DNA of 64,000 nt from Lysobacterales bacterium (GCA_022844135.1 JALHMG010000021.1:1-64000); one strand, 5' to 3'; shown: positions 25,077-37,301, counted from the stretch's first letter. A program made the numbers and translations. Notes: generated from the letters alone by a model not told the origin.

Positions 25077-27334
25077 GTGGCGCGAACGCGTTCGACGGCG
25101 CGCAGAATAGCTTCCGGCGTCGCCGGCGAATCGAGCGCCACCTCGCGTGCCGCGCCGAAGGCCGCCACCGCGTCGCGCAGGGCCTCGCGCGCGCTCAAGG
25201 CCAACATCAACGGCGGCTCGCCGACGCCCTTACTGCCGAAGATCACGTCGGTCGTCGGCGCCGCGGCGCGACGGTAGAGGTCGACGCGAAAATCCTGCGG
25301 CACATCGCCTGCGGTTGGAATCTTGTAGGTGCTCGGTGCATCGGTGAGCAAGCGACCGCTCGCGGAAAAACGCAACTCCTCGCACGTCAGCCAACCTAAG
25401 CCCTGGACAAAACCTCCTTCGATCTGTCCGCGATCGATCGCCTCATGGAGCGAATCGCCAACGTCGTGCAAGACGTCGACGCGGCGCAGCCGATGCACGC
25501 CGGTGTAGCCGCAAACCTCGACCTCGCTGACGGCCGCGCCGAACGAAAAATAGTAGAACGGATGGCCCTGACCCTTGGCCGGATCCCAATGGATCGTCGG
25601 GGTGCGGTAGTAACCGGTGGCCGCGAGACTGACGCGTGCGCGATACGCCGCTTGCACAACCTCAACAAAGCTCAGCGACTGGTCTCCGGCCGCGATGCGA
25701 TCGTCGGCAAACGCCAAGGTATCCGGCGCAACGCACAAGCGCTCCGCCGCGACTGCGGCAAGCCGATCGCGCAAGGTCTCGCACGCTGCCTTGATCGCCT
25801 GGCCGTTGAGATCGGATCCCGAGCTGGCGGCGGTCGCCGAGGTGTTGGGCACCTTGTCGGTGCGGGTGGTCATGATCTGGATGCGATGGGCGCTGACGCC
25901 CAACACGCGCGCCGCTACGATCAGCATTTTGCTGTGCAGCCCCTGGCCCATCTCGGTGCCGCCGTGATTGAGCTGAATGCTGCCGTCCTGATAGATCAGC
26001 ACCAGTGCGCCGGCCTGGTTGTACTCGGTCTTGTTGAACGAAATGCCGAACTTTACCGGCGTGATCGCGAGGCCCCGCTTGCGGCTCGCGCTTGCTGCAT
26101 TGAACGCGTCGATGTCTGCGCGCCGCCGCGCATAGTCGCTGCGCTGTTTGAGCTGCGCCCAGAGCAGCGGCAACTCATAGTCTGCGAGCTGCTGGCCGTA
26201 ATGCGTGACATCGCCGTTGCGATAGGCGTTGCGCTCGCGCACGAGATCGGGCGCCAATCCCAGATGTCGCGCGATGCGATCTTGAATTTCCTCGGCGAAC
26301 AACATGCCCTGCGGCCCGCCGAAGCCGCGAAATGCGGTGTTGGATGGCAAGTGGGTTTTCGCAATACGACCGACGACGCGCGTGTTCGGGCAGTGGTAAG
26401 CGTTGTCGATGTGCACCATGGCGCGCATCAGCACCGGCGGCGACAGATCGCAGCTCCAGCCGCCGTCGGCAACCATGTCGACATCCAGAGCCAGCAGCCG
26501 TCCGTCGTGATCGAAACCCACCTCATAGCGCGCAAGGAACGGATGGCGCTTTCCCGTCATCTGCATATCGAGCCCGCGGGGCAACTGGATGCCGACCGCG
26601 TGCCCAGTGATTTTGGCGGCCAATGCGGCGATAGCGGCGAATGCGTTCGCTTGCGTTTCCTTGCCGCCAAAACCGCCGCCCATGCGCAGACAACGACACA
26701 CGACGCGATTAGACGGGATGCCAAGCACGTGAGCGACCATTGCCTGCGTCTCCGACGGATGCTGCGTGCTGGCGGTAATCTCGACGATGCCCTCGCCGTC
26801 GATCGATGCCCAACTGGCGTGCGTTTCCAGATAAAAATGATCCTGGCCGCCGCAGCGCGCTTCGCCGCGCAAGCGTCTGGGCGATGCGGCCATCGCGGCA
26901 TCGACATCGCCGCACCCAACGCGCGCCGGTTTCAGGTGGAACTGCTCGGCTGCGAGTGCTGCGTCGATACTCAAGCACGCCGGCAGCGGCTCATAGTCGA
27001 CGCGCACCCGTCTCGCCGCCGCTTGTGCCGCGGCCATGTCGTTCCCCACCACCCATGCCACCGCCTGGCCGACGTGGCTGACAACATCGGCCGGCAATAG
27101 CGGCTCATCGTGCACGATGGGGCCGGTGTTGTTTTCGCCGGGAATGTCTTTGGCGGTCAGCACCGCATGGATGCCAGGCATCGCCAGTGCCGGAGCGGTG
27201 TCGATTGCCAGCAGGCGCGCATGCGCATGCGGCGATTGCACCGGATACAGGCGCAGCAACTTCGCTGGAAGCGCCTGCTCGTCGGTGTACACGGCGCGGC
27301 CGGTGACGTGGCCGTGGGCGGATTCGTGGGTCAT
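25073..27334 (-). CDS. xdhB: Xanthine dehydrogenase, molybdopterin subunit
   Basis: A 753-residue large subunit that oxidises hypoxanthine to xanthine and xanthine to urate at the molybdenum centre. Visible features: N-terminal GRAVYTDE and QSPHAHARL (domain I), then the molybdenum-cofactor region with RMGGGFGGKETQ, TAFRGFGGPQGM, NHGGTEMGQGLHSKM, ATAASSGSDLNGQA, and the catalytic glutamate in SKGVGEPPLM. Length is usual for XdhB. ATG 27334 is preceded by DNA rich in GAGGGCAC repeats. Order xdhA-xdhB-xdhC on the minus strand; xdhC overlaps by four bases. Confidence 0.96.
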   Translation of the reverse strand: MTHESAHGHVTGRAVYTDEQALPAKLLRLYPVQSPHAHARLLAIDTAPALAMPGIHAVLTAKDIPGENNTGPIVHDEPLLPADVVSHVGQAVAWVVGNDMAAAQAAARRVRVDYEPLPACLSIDAALAAEQFHLKPARVGCGDVDAAMAASPRRLRGEARCGGQDHFYLETHASWASIDGEGIVEITASTQHPSETQAMVAHVLGIPSNRVVCRCLRMGGGFGGKETQANAFAAIAALAAKITGHAVGIQLPRGLDMQMTGKRHPFLARYEVGFDHDGRLLALDVDMVADGGWSCDLSPPVLMRAMVHIDNAYHCPNTRVVGRIAKTHLPSNTAFRGFGGPQGMLFAEEIQDRIARHLGLAPDLVRERNAYRNGDVTHYGQQLADYELPLLWAQLKQRSDYARRRADIDAFNAASASRKRGLAITPVKFGISFNKTEYNQAGALVLIYQDGSIQLNHGGTEMGQGLHSKMLIVAARVLGVSAHRIQIMTTRTDKVPNTSATAASSGSDLNGQAIKAACETLRDRLAAVAAERLCVAPDTLAFADDRIAAGDQSLSFVEVVQAAYRARVSLAATGYYRTPTIHWDPAKGQGHPFYYFSFGAAVSEVEVCGYTGVHRLRRVDVLHDVGDSLHEAIDRGQIEGGFVQGLGWLTCEELRFSASGRLLTDAPSTYKIPTAGDVPQDFRVDLYRRAAAPTTDVIFGSKGVGEPPLMLALSAREALRDAVAAFGAAREVALDSPATPEAILRAVERVRAT

Positions 27335-27382
27335 GCCCGAGACATCCGGCTTTTTGGCTCGCGGTAGCGACGGACGAAGCAC

Positions 27383-27414
27383 GTGCCCTCGTGCCCTCGT
27401 GCCCTCATGCTCTC
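27383..27414. repeat. Short tandem repeat (8 bp)
   Basis: Three perfect GTGCCCTC units followed by one ATGCTCTC, in the 127-base gap between xdhA and xdhB. On the coding strand it reads GAGGGCAC. It adds length between two genes that normally abut. Confidence 0.6.
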
Positions 27415-27461
27415 GCTCTTCGCTTCGGCATTCACTGCCGTACATCGCTTCCCGGCATCGC

Positions 27462-29951
<2,490 letters not shown>

Positions 29952-30023
29952 GATGCGCATGCCGCCAACGAAGCAACGCCACGCGCCGAAAACGGTCTTC
30001 GCCCCCATAGCCAGATAATCTCC

Positions 30024-31118
30024 ATGGTCATTTTCTTCGGCATCGTTGCGCTGCTCGTCAGCACCTGGTTGATGTTGCGACTGCGGCGCGAGCGCGCGTT
30101 TCGCGGCGAACGTCTTGAGCTTCACGGTTATGTTGTCGAACGCACGGTGCGCACGCACAAAGGTAGAACAACGCTGAGCCTGGGCGTGGCCAGCGGCAAC
30201 GCCGAATTGAGCGTCAAGCCTGAGGACGCCTTCGCGCGGTTCTTGAAAACCTTGAACATCGGCCGCGACGTGACCTGCGGCGACAGGCGCCTGGACGAGC
30301 GCCTGCTCTTCGAGAGCGACGACCCGCGCGTCGTACTCTGGCTCAAGTCCGCCAGCGAGGCGCGCGAAGCGATTGGGGCGGTGTTCAATCTCGGCGCAGC
30401 ACGCCTGATGGCCCACGGTGGCCGGATCTGGGCGACATTTAACGCCAAGACATCGGAGATCGACGTCGACGTGGTTAGCGTGCAACTCGCGGTGGCGCTG
30501 CACAAGCTCGCCGCCAGTGTGCCCGGCACGATCAGCGGCCCCCACGAGCGCAGCGTCTTCCACGCCGGACGCGCGTTGTTTCTGCTTGCGCTTTCCGGTG
30601 GCCTGGGAATCTCTGCGGCCGTGATGTTTTTTGCGCATGTCGCGCCAAAGTACCCGCAACATGTACAAGGCTTCGGCATGTATGCGGCTGCATCGCTGAT
30701 TTCGCTGCTGATCGGCGCTGCCCTGTGGTGGCTGGCGGCACAGTGGATCAAGGACAGCGCGCGGGCGCGTCCGGTGCTGATCGATCTGGCGCTGATCGGG
30801 CTGACCAGCTTTGTCGTTATCGGTACGGTCAGCGCCGGCAATTTGAATGTGTTGCTGGCGAGCGGGCCGTCGATGGTTGAGGAGGTCACCGCCGGTGCGT
30901 TGATTCGCCGCGAATCGCGCCGCAAACGCCGCCGCAGTTCGACCTCTTACCACATCGAATTGCCGGCATTGCAGGATGGCAAAGTGCTAGCCAACCGTTA
31001 TGCCTTGAGCGCCAGCGACTACGCCGCGCTGCACACCGGTGCCAGGGTGCGCGTCGAATCGCAGCGCGGTTTCTTCGGACCCTATTTTCTGCTGCGCGCG
31101 CCGCAAAAAGTGGACTGA
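30024..31118 (+). CDS. Uncharacterised membrane protein
   Basis: A 364-residue protein I do not recognise. An N-terminal membrane segment (VIFFGIVALLVSTWLML) is followed by about 160 soluble residues, three more membrane segments (around 190-275, with LFLLALSGGLGISAAVMFFAHV, ASLISLLIGAALWWL and LIDLALIGLTSFVVIGTV) and a basic soluble tail with RRESRRKRRRSS. The stop at 31118 is followed one base later by the GNAT start, so the two genes are probably co-transcribed. No catalytic motif is seen. Confidence 0.75.
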   Translation: MVIFFGIVALLVSTWLMLRLRRERAFRGERLELHGYVVERTVRTHKGRTTLSLGVASGNAELSVKPEDAFARFLKTLNIGRDVTCGDRRLDERLLFESDDPRVVLWLKSASEAREAIGAVFNLGAARLMAHGGRIWATFNAKTSEIDVDVVSVQLAVALHKLAASVPGTISGPHERSVFHAGRALFLLALSGGLGISAAVMFFAHVAPKYPQHVQGFGMYAAASLISLLIGAALWWLAAQWIKDSARARPVLIDLALIGLTSFVVIGTVSAGNLNVLLASGPSMVEEVTAGALIRRESRRKRRRSSTSYHIELPALQDGKVLANRYALSASDYAALHTGARVRVESQRGFFGPYFLLRAPQKVD

Positions 31119-31119
31119 C

Positions 31120-31632
31120 ATGTCTGACGATTGGCGACAGTTGACGACCCTCGGCGCGACGCTCGCTTTGCGCCCGCTGGCTGCCGACGATTTCGATGCG
31201 CTCTATGCCGTCGCCTGCGACCCCGACATCTGGACGGTGCATCCCGAGCCCTTGCGCTGGCGGCTCGACGTGTTCACCGGGTTCTTCGCCAAAGCTTGCA
31301 ACGACGGCGCGCTGATTGTTGCCGAGCGCAGCAGCGGCGCGATCGTCGGCAGCTCGCGCTATTACGAATGGGCCCCGGCGCTTGAAGAGGTCGCGATCGG
31401 CTACACCTTTCTCGCGCGCCGCCTTTGGGGCGGCGCCGCAAACGCCGAGCTCAAGCGGCTGATGCTCGATCACGCATTCCAATATGCGAAGCGCGTGTGG
31501 TTCCACGTCGGCGTCGACAACATCCGCTCGCGCCGAGCGATGGAGAAAATCGGCGCCACCCTGGACCGCATCGAGCTGCGACCGAGCGGAGGGCGCCTGT
31601 TGACGACCGCGTTCTACAGGATCGACCGCTAA
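31120..31632 (+). CDS. GNAT family N-acetyltransferase
   Basis: A 170-residue acetyltransferase of the RimJ/RimL-like group: opening LGATLALRPLAADDFDALYAVACDP, the strand-rich core IVGSSRYYEWAPALEEVAIGYTFLARRLWGGAANAELKRLML (acetyl-CoA region) and VDNIRSRRAMEKIGA. It would transfer acetyl to an amine of a small molecule or protein N-terminus; the acceptor is unknown. ATG 31120 follows the previous stop by one base. Its own stop TAA is also the target base group of a 37-bp mini-element that lies directly behind it, leaving the protein unchanged. Confidence 0.9.
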   Translation: MSDDWRQLTTLGATLALRPLAADDFDALYAVACDPDIWTVHPEPLRWRLDVFTGFFAKACNDGALIVAERSSGAIVGSSRYYEWAPALEEVAIGYTFLARRLWGGAANAELKRLMLDHAFQYAKRVWFHVGVDNIRSRRAMEKIGATLDRIELRPSGGRLLTTAFYRIDR

Positions 31633-31673
31633 CCCGCATATTTCATGAGGTCGCGATGAAATATGCGGGCTAA
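31629..31673 (+). mobile_element. 37-bp mini-MITE, copy D
   Basis: The first 30 bases (31633-31662) match the left end of copy B and the last 14 (31656-31669) match its right end; the seven shared bases are ATGAAAT (31656-31662). It is flanked by CTAA at 31629-31632 and 31670-31673. This is what a deletion between the two ATGAAAT words of a full copy would leave: 246 minus 209 bases. It can form one long hairpin and may act as a terminator after the GNAT gene. Confidence 0.88.
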
Positions 31674-31748
31674 GCCATGCGTTGGGCGTGGGTGCGTCGC
31701 CGGCCACAAACCAAGCTACGATAAGCAACCCCAGTTCCGGATGCCGCC

Positions 31749-33815
31749 ATGCTGCGCCAGTTCCGCGCCTGCCCATTGTGCGAGGCGATTTGCGGTCTTG
31801 AGTTTCGCTCAGAAAACGGCCAGCTGACGGCGATCCGCGGCGACCTGGAAGACCCGTTCAGCGCCGGACACATTTGCCCCAAGGGCAATGCAATTCTCGA
31901 TCTGGAAGCGGACCCCGATCGCCTGCGCACGCCGCGGCTGAAAGTCGATGGTCGCTTCGTCGAGATCGGCTGGGAGGAGGCCCTGCAGCGAGCGGGCGAG
32001 GGCATCGCAGAGATTCAGGCGAGCCACGGCGCCAACGCGGTCGCCGCGTACGTGGGCAATCCGAACGTGCATCACTTCGGCCACATTGCCTACGTGCCGC
32101 AGTGGCTGCGCTTGCTCAAAACGCGCAACGTGTACTCGGCATCGAGTGTCGATCAATGGCCGCACCAGTTGGTGGCCTGGGCGATGTTCGGTCACCAGTT
32201 CCTGATTCCCATCGTCGATCTCGATCGCACCGATTATTTGCTGATGCTTGGCGCCAATCCGGTGGCCTCCAACGGCAGCTTGCTGACCGCACCGGGCATC
32301 GCCAAACGGCTGAAGGCGTTGACCCAACGAGGCACCTTTGTGCTGGTCGATCCGCGCCGCACGGAGACGGCGGAAATCGCATCGCGCCATCTGCCGATCC
32401 GGCCCGGTGGCGATGCCGTGTTTCTGGTGGCGCTGCTGCAGGCGCTGCAGAAGTGCGGGCCACCGCGATTGGCCAACTATGGCGATCGCCTCAGCGGGTT
32501 CGACGCATCGCTGGCGGCGATGCCCGCTTTCGACAACGGCGAGATCGAGTCGCGAACCGGTTTAACGGCGGCCGACATCGAGCAGATCGCGCATGAGCTG
32601 TACGCCAGCGAGCGTGCCGCTGTGTACGGTCGCATGGGTGTCTCAACGCAGCGCTTCGGCACACTGTGCCAGTGGCTGATGCAACTGATCAATGTTTATC
32701 TTGGCCAACTGGACCGACCCGGCGGCGTGTTGCCGAATGATCCGGTGTTGCCGGTGACCGGCAAAGGCACCTCGCCCGGCAACCGCAATCGCTGGCGCAG
32801 TCGTGTGCGTGGCCTGCCGGAGTTCGCCGGCGAGCTGCCGGTGTCGGCGTTGACCGAGGAAATCGAAACGCCGGGCGAGGGCCAGGTGCGGGCGCTGTTC
32901 ACCTCCGCCGGCAACCCGGTGTTGTCCACGCCCAACGGCGCGCGGCTCGATGCCAGTTTGCGCTCGCTGGACTTCATGGTGTCGATGGACATCTACATCA
33001 ACGAGACCACGCGGCACGCTGACGTGATCCTGCCGCCGGCATCGTTTCTGACGCAGTACCACTACGATTCGGTGTTCAACGCCTTCGCCGTGCGTCGCGT
33101 TGCGCGGCTGAATCGGCCGCTGCGCGAGCAGGCCAGCGATGAGCGCGCCGACTGGGAAATCGTCAACGGTTTGGCGCGCGCGTATGCCGGTGCCAGCGGC
33201 AAACCGTGGGCCGATTTGCCGCCGCCGCGGGCGTTGATCGAGGGCGCGATCCGACGCGCCGGGCGCGTCGATTTCGATGCCTTGGCGCAGGCCGAACACG
33301 GGCTCGATCTGGGTCCGCTGGAGCCGAGCTTGCTGGCGCGACTGGAAACGCCCAGCGGGCGCATCGAGTGCTGGCACGATTTCATCGCCGAGGATTTGCA
33401 GCGCCTGGCGGCATCGCCAGCGGCGATGGCCATGCAACTGATAGGCCGGCGCGATGTGCGCAGCAACAACAGCTGGATGCACAACGCCCAGCGATTGGTG
33501 AAAGGCAAGCTGCGCCATCAATTGCAGATGCATCCCGACGATCTGGCGGCGCTCGGCGTTGCCAGCGGCGAGCGCGTGCGCGTGCGCTCGCGCGTTGGCG
33601 AAATCGAAACCGAGGCGGTCGCCGATGACGCGCTGCGGCCGGGCGTTGTTTGCCTGCCGCACGGTTTTGGCCACCAGCACAATGACATCGGCCTGCAGCT
33701 TGCGCGCACCGTGATCGGCGCCAGCTACAACGATCTGAGCGATCCGCTGGAGCTCGACGTGCCCAGTGGGAATGCGGCGTTGAATGGGCTGGAGGTCAGT
33801 GTGACGCGGATTTGA
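31749..33815 (+). CDS. Molybdopterin-dependent oxidoreductase
   Basis: A 688-residue protein of the DMSO-reductase superfamily. N-terminal 4Fe-4S cysteines: CPLCEAICGLEF and HICPKGNA. The molybdenum-binding middle includes GNPNVHHFGH, SASSVDQWPHQ, LMLGANPVASNGS and VLVDPRRTETAEIA, and the C-terminal domain QMHPDDLAALGVASGERVRVRS is the molybdopterin-dinucleotide-binding barrel. A serine rather than cysteine or selenocysteine is likely near the metal (SASSVDQ). There is no Tat signal, so it is cytoplasmic. Electron partner and substrate are unknown; formate-dehydrogenase-like or biotin-sulfoxide-like roles are possible. It ends tail to tail with the next gene. Confidence 0.9.
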   Translation: MLRQFRACPLCEAICGLEFRSENGQLTAIRGDLEDPFSAGHICPKGNAILDLEADPDRLRTPRLKVDGRFVEIGWEEALQRAGEGIAEIQASHGANAVAAYVGNPNVHHFGHIAYVPQWLRLLKTRNVYSASSVDQWPHQLVAWAMFGHQFLIPIVDLDRTDYLLMLGANPVASNGSLLTAPGIAKRLKALTQRGTFVLVDPRRTETAEIASRHLPIRPGGDAVFLVALLQALQKCGPPRLANYGDRLSGFDASLAAMPAFDNGEIESRTGLTAADIEQIAHELYASERAAVYGRMGVSTQRFGTLCQWLMQLINVYLGQLDRPGGVLPNDPVLPVTGKGTSPGNRNRWRSRVRGLPEFAGELPVSALTEEIETPGEGQVRALFTSAGNPVLSTPNGARLDASLRSLDFMVSMDIYINETTRHADVILPPASFLTQYHYDSVFNAFAVRRVARLNRPLREQASDERADWEIVNGLARAYAGASGKPWADLPPPRALIEGAIRRAGRVDFDALAQAEHGLDLGPLEPSLLARLETPSGRIECWHDFIAEDLQRLAASPAAMAMQLIGRRDVRSNNSWMHNAQRLVKGKLRHQLQMHPDDLAALGVASGERVRVRSRVGEIETEAVADDALRPGVVCLPHGFGHQHNDIGLQLARTVIGASYNDLSDPLELDVPSGNAALNGLEVSVTRI

Positions 33816-34983
33816 AGCTCGCCACCAGCCGCTGCGCGATCGCGCTGGTGCGTAGCTCAATGCGATAGCGATTGGCGCCGGGTGTGGGCAGGTCGACGGG
33901 CAGTTGCCAGTGCGAGGTTCGATCCAAACGTGGGTCGGTGCTGAGCACTGCCGCATCGAAACCAAGATCGATAAACCACACGAACGCAGGATGTTCGGGT
34001 GTTGCATCGAGTTTCACGAGCACCGATGTGGTGTCCGCGGCGGCCTCGTTGCCGAAGCGGTGCGACCAAACGCAAGCCGCTTCGCTACAGGGTGTCCAAA
34101 GCCCGGTCGTCGCTGGCGGCAGGTAAAGGCGCATCGTCGAACGCTGCGTCAGCCCGGCGAGCGCCGCGAAGTTGAAGCCGTAATCTGCTTGCCAACGGTT
34201 CTGGTCCGTCGCCATGACGCGCCGCTCGGCAACTGCGCTTTCGGGCGCGGCAGCGAAGTAGCCTGAGAGCGCGATGCGATCTGGCAGCAGGCGACCGCCC
34301 TGTTTCAGAAAGCGTCGGCGCGCATCGCCAATGTAATGCAGCACACCTTCGGCAAAGGGATCGTTGCCGATGATCTCCGAGACCAGCACATCGGCGCGCT
34401 CGGGAAGTTCGACATCGGTGGACCAACCGCGTACCACTTTAACGACATCGGCAAATCCGTTCGCCGCAATGATTTCCTCGGCCGTGTCGGCGAAGGAACT
34501 GGCCTCGATGGCGTACACGCGCGCCGCGCCGGCGCGCGCCGCCGCCATCGCCAGCACGCCGGTGCCGGTGCCGAGGTCTACAACCACGTCGCCGGGCCGC
34601 ACGCTGCGCGTTATCGCAGACAGATACGCCATCGTCCGGGCGGCGTCGTTGAGCATCGCGATGTGCATGCCGATTTCGCCGTGAAAGCGCCCGGCTGGCA
34701 GCGTCGCGGCGGCATCGCGTAGAAACCCGAGCGCGAACAGCTCGCTGATAAGCGCCGTGGATTCGACGAACGCCGCTTTCGATTTTGCCGCCAATATCGG
34801 CAGCGCTTCGATCACGGTCATCGGTCGCGCGAAGGTTTCGAGGATGCGCAACACCGAGGGCGTCGCGCTGAGCGCGGCGCCGCCGCGTTTGAGCGTCACC
34901 ATGCCGTGCGTTTCGAAGGCCACGCTCACATCGTTGGCGATCAGTCGCTGATCGAGCGCAAAGGTTTTTGTTGAGGACTCCAT
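33796..34983 (-). CDS. PRMT-like methyltransferase with PqqD-like N-terminus
   Basis: A 395-residue SAM-dependent methyltransferase. The Rossmann motif I is VVDLGTGTGVLAMAAARAG, followed by acidic YAIEAS. The segment SEIIGNDPFAE carries two glutamates nine residues apart, the double-E spacing of protein arginine methyltransferases, and is followed by FLKQGGRLLPDRIALSGYF as in that family. The first 95 residues form a separate winged-helix-like module (LKRGGAALSATPSVLRILETF to ELFALGFL) that resembles PqqD/RiPP-recognition domains. The start ATG 34983 overlaps the comEC stop as TGATG, so the two are co-translated. The protein substrate is unknown. Confidence 0.78.
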   Translation of the reverse strand: MESSTKTFALDQRLIANDVSVAFETHGMVTLKRGGAALSATPSVLRILETFARPMTVIEALPILAAKSKAAFVESTALISELFALGFLRDAAATLPAGRFHGEIGMHIAMLNDAARTMAYLSAITRSVRPGDVVVDLGTGTGVLAMAAARAGAARVYAIEASSFADTAEEIIAANGFADVVKVVRGWSTDVELPERADVLVSEIIGNDPFAEGVLHYIGDARRRFLKQGGRLLPDRIALSGYFAAAPESAVAERRVMATDQNRWQADYGFNFAALAGLTQRSTMRLYLPPATTGLWTPCSEAACVWSHRFGNEAAADTTSVLVKLDATPEHPAFVWFIDLGFDAAVLSTDPRLDRTSHWQLPVDLPTPGANRYRIELRTSAIAQRLVASFKSASH

Positions 34984-37301
34984 CAGGGTTCCCGTTCGAG
35001 GGTGGCGGCCGGCGGGGCAGGGCGCCACCAGCGTTGCTCTGTTTCCCGCGCTTGCTCAACGGCGATCGGTGCGCCACCGCGAAAACGCACGGCGATAGCG
35101 CCAGATTCCGCCGTGTTGCGCTGCCGGGCCCCAGCCGAATCGACCCGCGCCGTTACTTCCGGCCGCGGGAAGCCGAATCGATTGCGATAGCCAGCCGAAT
35201 ACAGCACCCATTGCGGCGATACGGCCGACAGGAATGCCGCCGAGCTCGATCCGGCGCTGCCATGATGACCGGCGATCAGCACATCGACATCGATGGCCAG
35301 CGCTTGTTCGCGCACCAGACGTCCCTCGACCACCTCACCGATGTCGCCCGGAATCAAAGCGCTGCCGCCCGCTCCCGATACGCGCACCACGCAAGAACTT
35401 TCGTTGCCAAGATACGGCATCAACTGCGGCGGATGCAGCACCTCGATCGCTACGCCGTCGAAATCCCAGCGTTGGCCGGGCCGGCAGCGCTCGCCGCCAG
35501 TTATTTTTTCGGGCAGCGCGCCATAGCGCTCTGAGACCTGCAGTCGCCGCAGCAGGCTCTCGGTGCCGCCGCTGTGATCGAGGTCATCGTGACTGACGAT
35601 GAGCACATCCAGCGCTTGAACGCCGAGTCGCGTGAGGCTCGGTACCAGCACGCGATCGGAGAGATCGCCGCCGTCGGGAAATCCGGGGCCGGTATCGATC
35701 AGCAGCGCATGGTTCGCAGTGCGGATCAGCGTCGCCTGGCCCTGTCCAACGTCCAGCAAATGCAAGTCGAAATCGCCAGCCGGCAGCGCTTCGCGCGGCG
35801 GAAAAACCAGCGGCAACAGCGCCAGCAGCCCCGCGAGGCGCAGCGGCCAGCCGCGAGGCGCGAGCAACCAGAGCGTGCCGCCGATGGCCAGCAACCACGC
35901 CCACCAGGTCGGCTCGGGCAGCGCCATGCGTGCTGCCGGCCATTGCGCGGCATGTGTGACCAGGGCATCGAAGGGTACCAGCAGCCAGGCGGCCAGATGC
36001 AGCAGCATCGCGCTTAACGGCACCAGCGGCCACGTTGCCAAGGCCGCAATCAGCACCGGCACTACAATGAAAGTTACATACGGCACGGCGAGCAGATTCA
36101 CCAGGGGCGCGCCGAGGCTCGTTTGCTGAAAGAACGCCAGTCCCAGCGGCAGCAGAGCGACCGATAAACCCAACTGCGGCAACACCCAGACGCGCCAGCC
36201 GCGAAGCGGTCGCCATTGGCCGGAGTAGGCCAGAATGAGCCAAGCCACGGCGCCGAAACTGAGCCAGAATCCGGCGCCCAGCGGCGCCAGAGGGTCGATC
36301 ACGAGCACAGCCACCAGTGCCATCGCATAGCGCGTCCACCAGCCCAGTTCGATGCGCATCAGCACGCCGAGCAACATTGCGGCAATCGTGATCAACGTGC
36401 GCTGCGTGGGCAGCGAGAAGCCGGCGATCTGCGCATAAGCAAACGCGGCGATCAACGCGCCCAGCGCCATCCCCTGAGGTCTGGGCAGGCGCATGCCCAA
36501 AGCGGGCCACAGCCAATACAGCAACCAGACCAGTCCACCGCCGACCGCCGCCGCGAGACCCACGTGCAGACCGGAAATCGCGATCAAGTGCGTGGTGCCG
36601 GTGGCGCGAAAGGCGTCCCAGTCGAGGTCGTTCAACTCGCGCGTGTCGCCAATCGCAAGGGCTTTGACCAGCGCGCGCAGGCGGCCGGGCGCGAGCGTTG
36701 CATCGACGCGTTCGGCAATCGCGTTGCGGGCTTGCAGCACCGGCTGGCGCATGTCGCACGCGACCGGCCTGGCGGTCGTGATGTAGCCGGTCGCGCTGAG
36801 TTGCTGTGCCGCAGCGTAGCGTTCGAAATCGAAGCCGGATGCGTTGACCAGTCCGCGCGGCGGTTTGAGGCGCAGCGTGGCCTGGAGGCAGCGATCGGGT
36901 TCGATTTGCGCGGCCGGGTCGTACCACGACAAGCGCAGTCGCCGGCCTTGTGTGTCCAGCGCGTCGAAGCGTAAAGCGCGATCCAGACGCTGCGGCAAAC
37001 TGATCACACGCAATTGCAGGTCGACTTCGCTCCCGCCAGCAAATCGCGTTTTCAGACTGGCGTGTGCTGCCATCGATGCATGCGCCAGACCAAGCACGAA
37101 CAGCAGCGTAAGGCGGCCGACGCGTCGGGCAGAACACCACCACACCGCGGCGGACAGCGCGATGGCTAGTCCCAGCAGTGTCGGTGCGGGCAGCGACGGC
37201 AACGCCGCGAGCACGGCGCATCCGCAAGCAAAGGCCAAACCATCGGCAAGCGCGAGAGGCGCACTTCGCGCCGCACCAGCGCTGCGTGCAACTATTCGCA
37301 T
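34983..37301 (-). CDS. comEC: ComEC/Rec2 DNA-uptake channel
   Basis: A 772-residue inner-membrane protein that brings single-stranded DNA into the cytoplasm during transformation. Order: N-terminal membrane helices, an extracytoplasmic OB-like domain (LRFDALDTQGRRLRLSWYDP), the Competence domain with its membrane helices (LIAISGLHVGLAAAVGGGLV, QGMALGALIAAFAYAQIAG), and a C-terminal metallo-beta-lactamase domain with SHDDLDHSGG and GHHGSAGSSSAAFL. Length matches the family. ATG 37301 starts the typical short basic N-terminus. The methyltransferase gene follows with a one-base overlap, an unusual partner. Confidence 0.95.
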   Translation of the reverse strand: MRIVARSAGAARSAPLALADGLAFACGCAVLAALPSLPAPTLLGLAIALSAAVWWCSARRVGRLTLLFVLGLAHASMAAHASLKTRFAGGSEVDLQLRVISLPQRLDRALRFDALDTQGRRLRLSWYDPAAQIEPDRCLQATLRLKPPRGLVNASGFDFERYAAAQQLSATGYITTARPVACDMRQPVLQARNAIAERVDATLAPGRLRALVKALAIGDTRELNDLDWDAFRATGTTHLIAISGLHVGLAAAVGGGLVWLLYWLWPALGMRLPRPQGMALGALIAAFAYAQIAGFSLPTQRTLITIAAMLLGVLMRIELGWWTRYAMALVAVLVIDPLAPLGAGFWLSFGAVAWLILAYSGQWRPLRGWRVWVLPQLGLSVALLPLGLAFFQQTSLGAPLVNLLAVPYVTFIVVPVLIAALATWPLVPLSAMLLHLAAWLLVPFDALVTHAAQWPAARMALPEPTWWAWLLAIGGTLWLLAPRGWPLRLAGLLALLPLVFPPREALPAGDFDLHLLDVGQGQATLIRTANHALLIDTGPGFPDGGDLSDRVLVPSLTRLGVQALDVLIVSHDDLDHSGGTESLLRRLQVSERYGALPEKITGGERCRPGQRWDFDGVAIEVLHPPQLMPYLGNESSCVVRVSGAGGSALIPGDIGEVVEGRLVREQALAIDVDVLIAGHHGSAGSSSAAFLSAVSPQWVLYSAGYRNRFGFPRPEVTARVDSAGARQRNTAESGAIAVRFRGGAPIAVEQARETEQRWWRPAPPAATLEREP

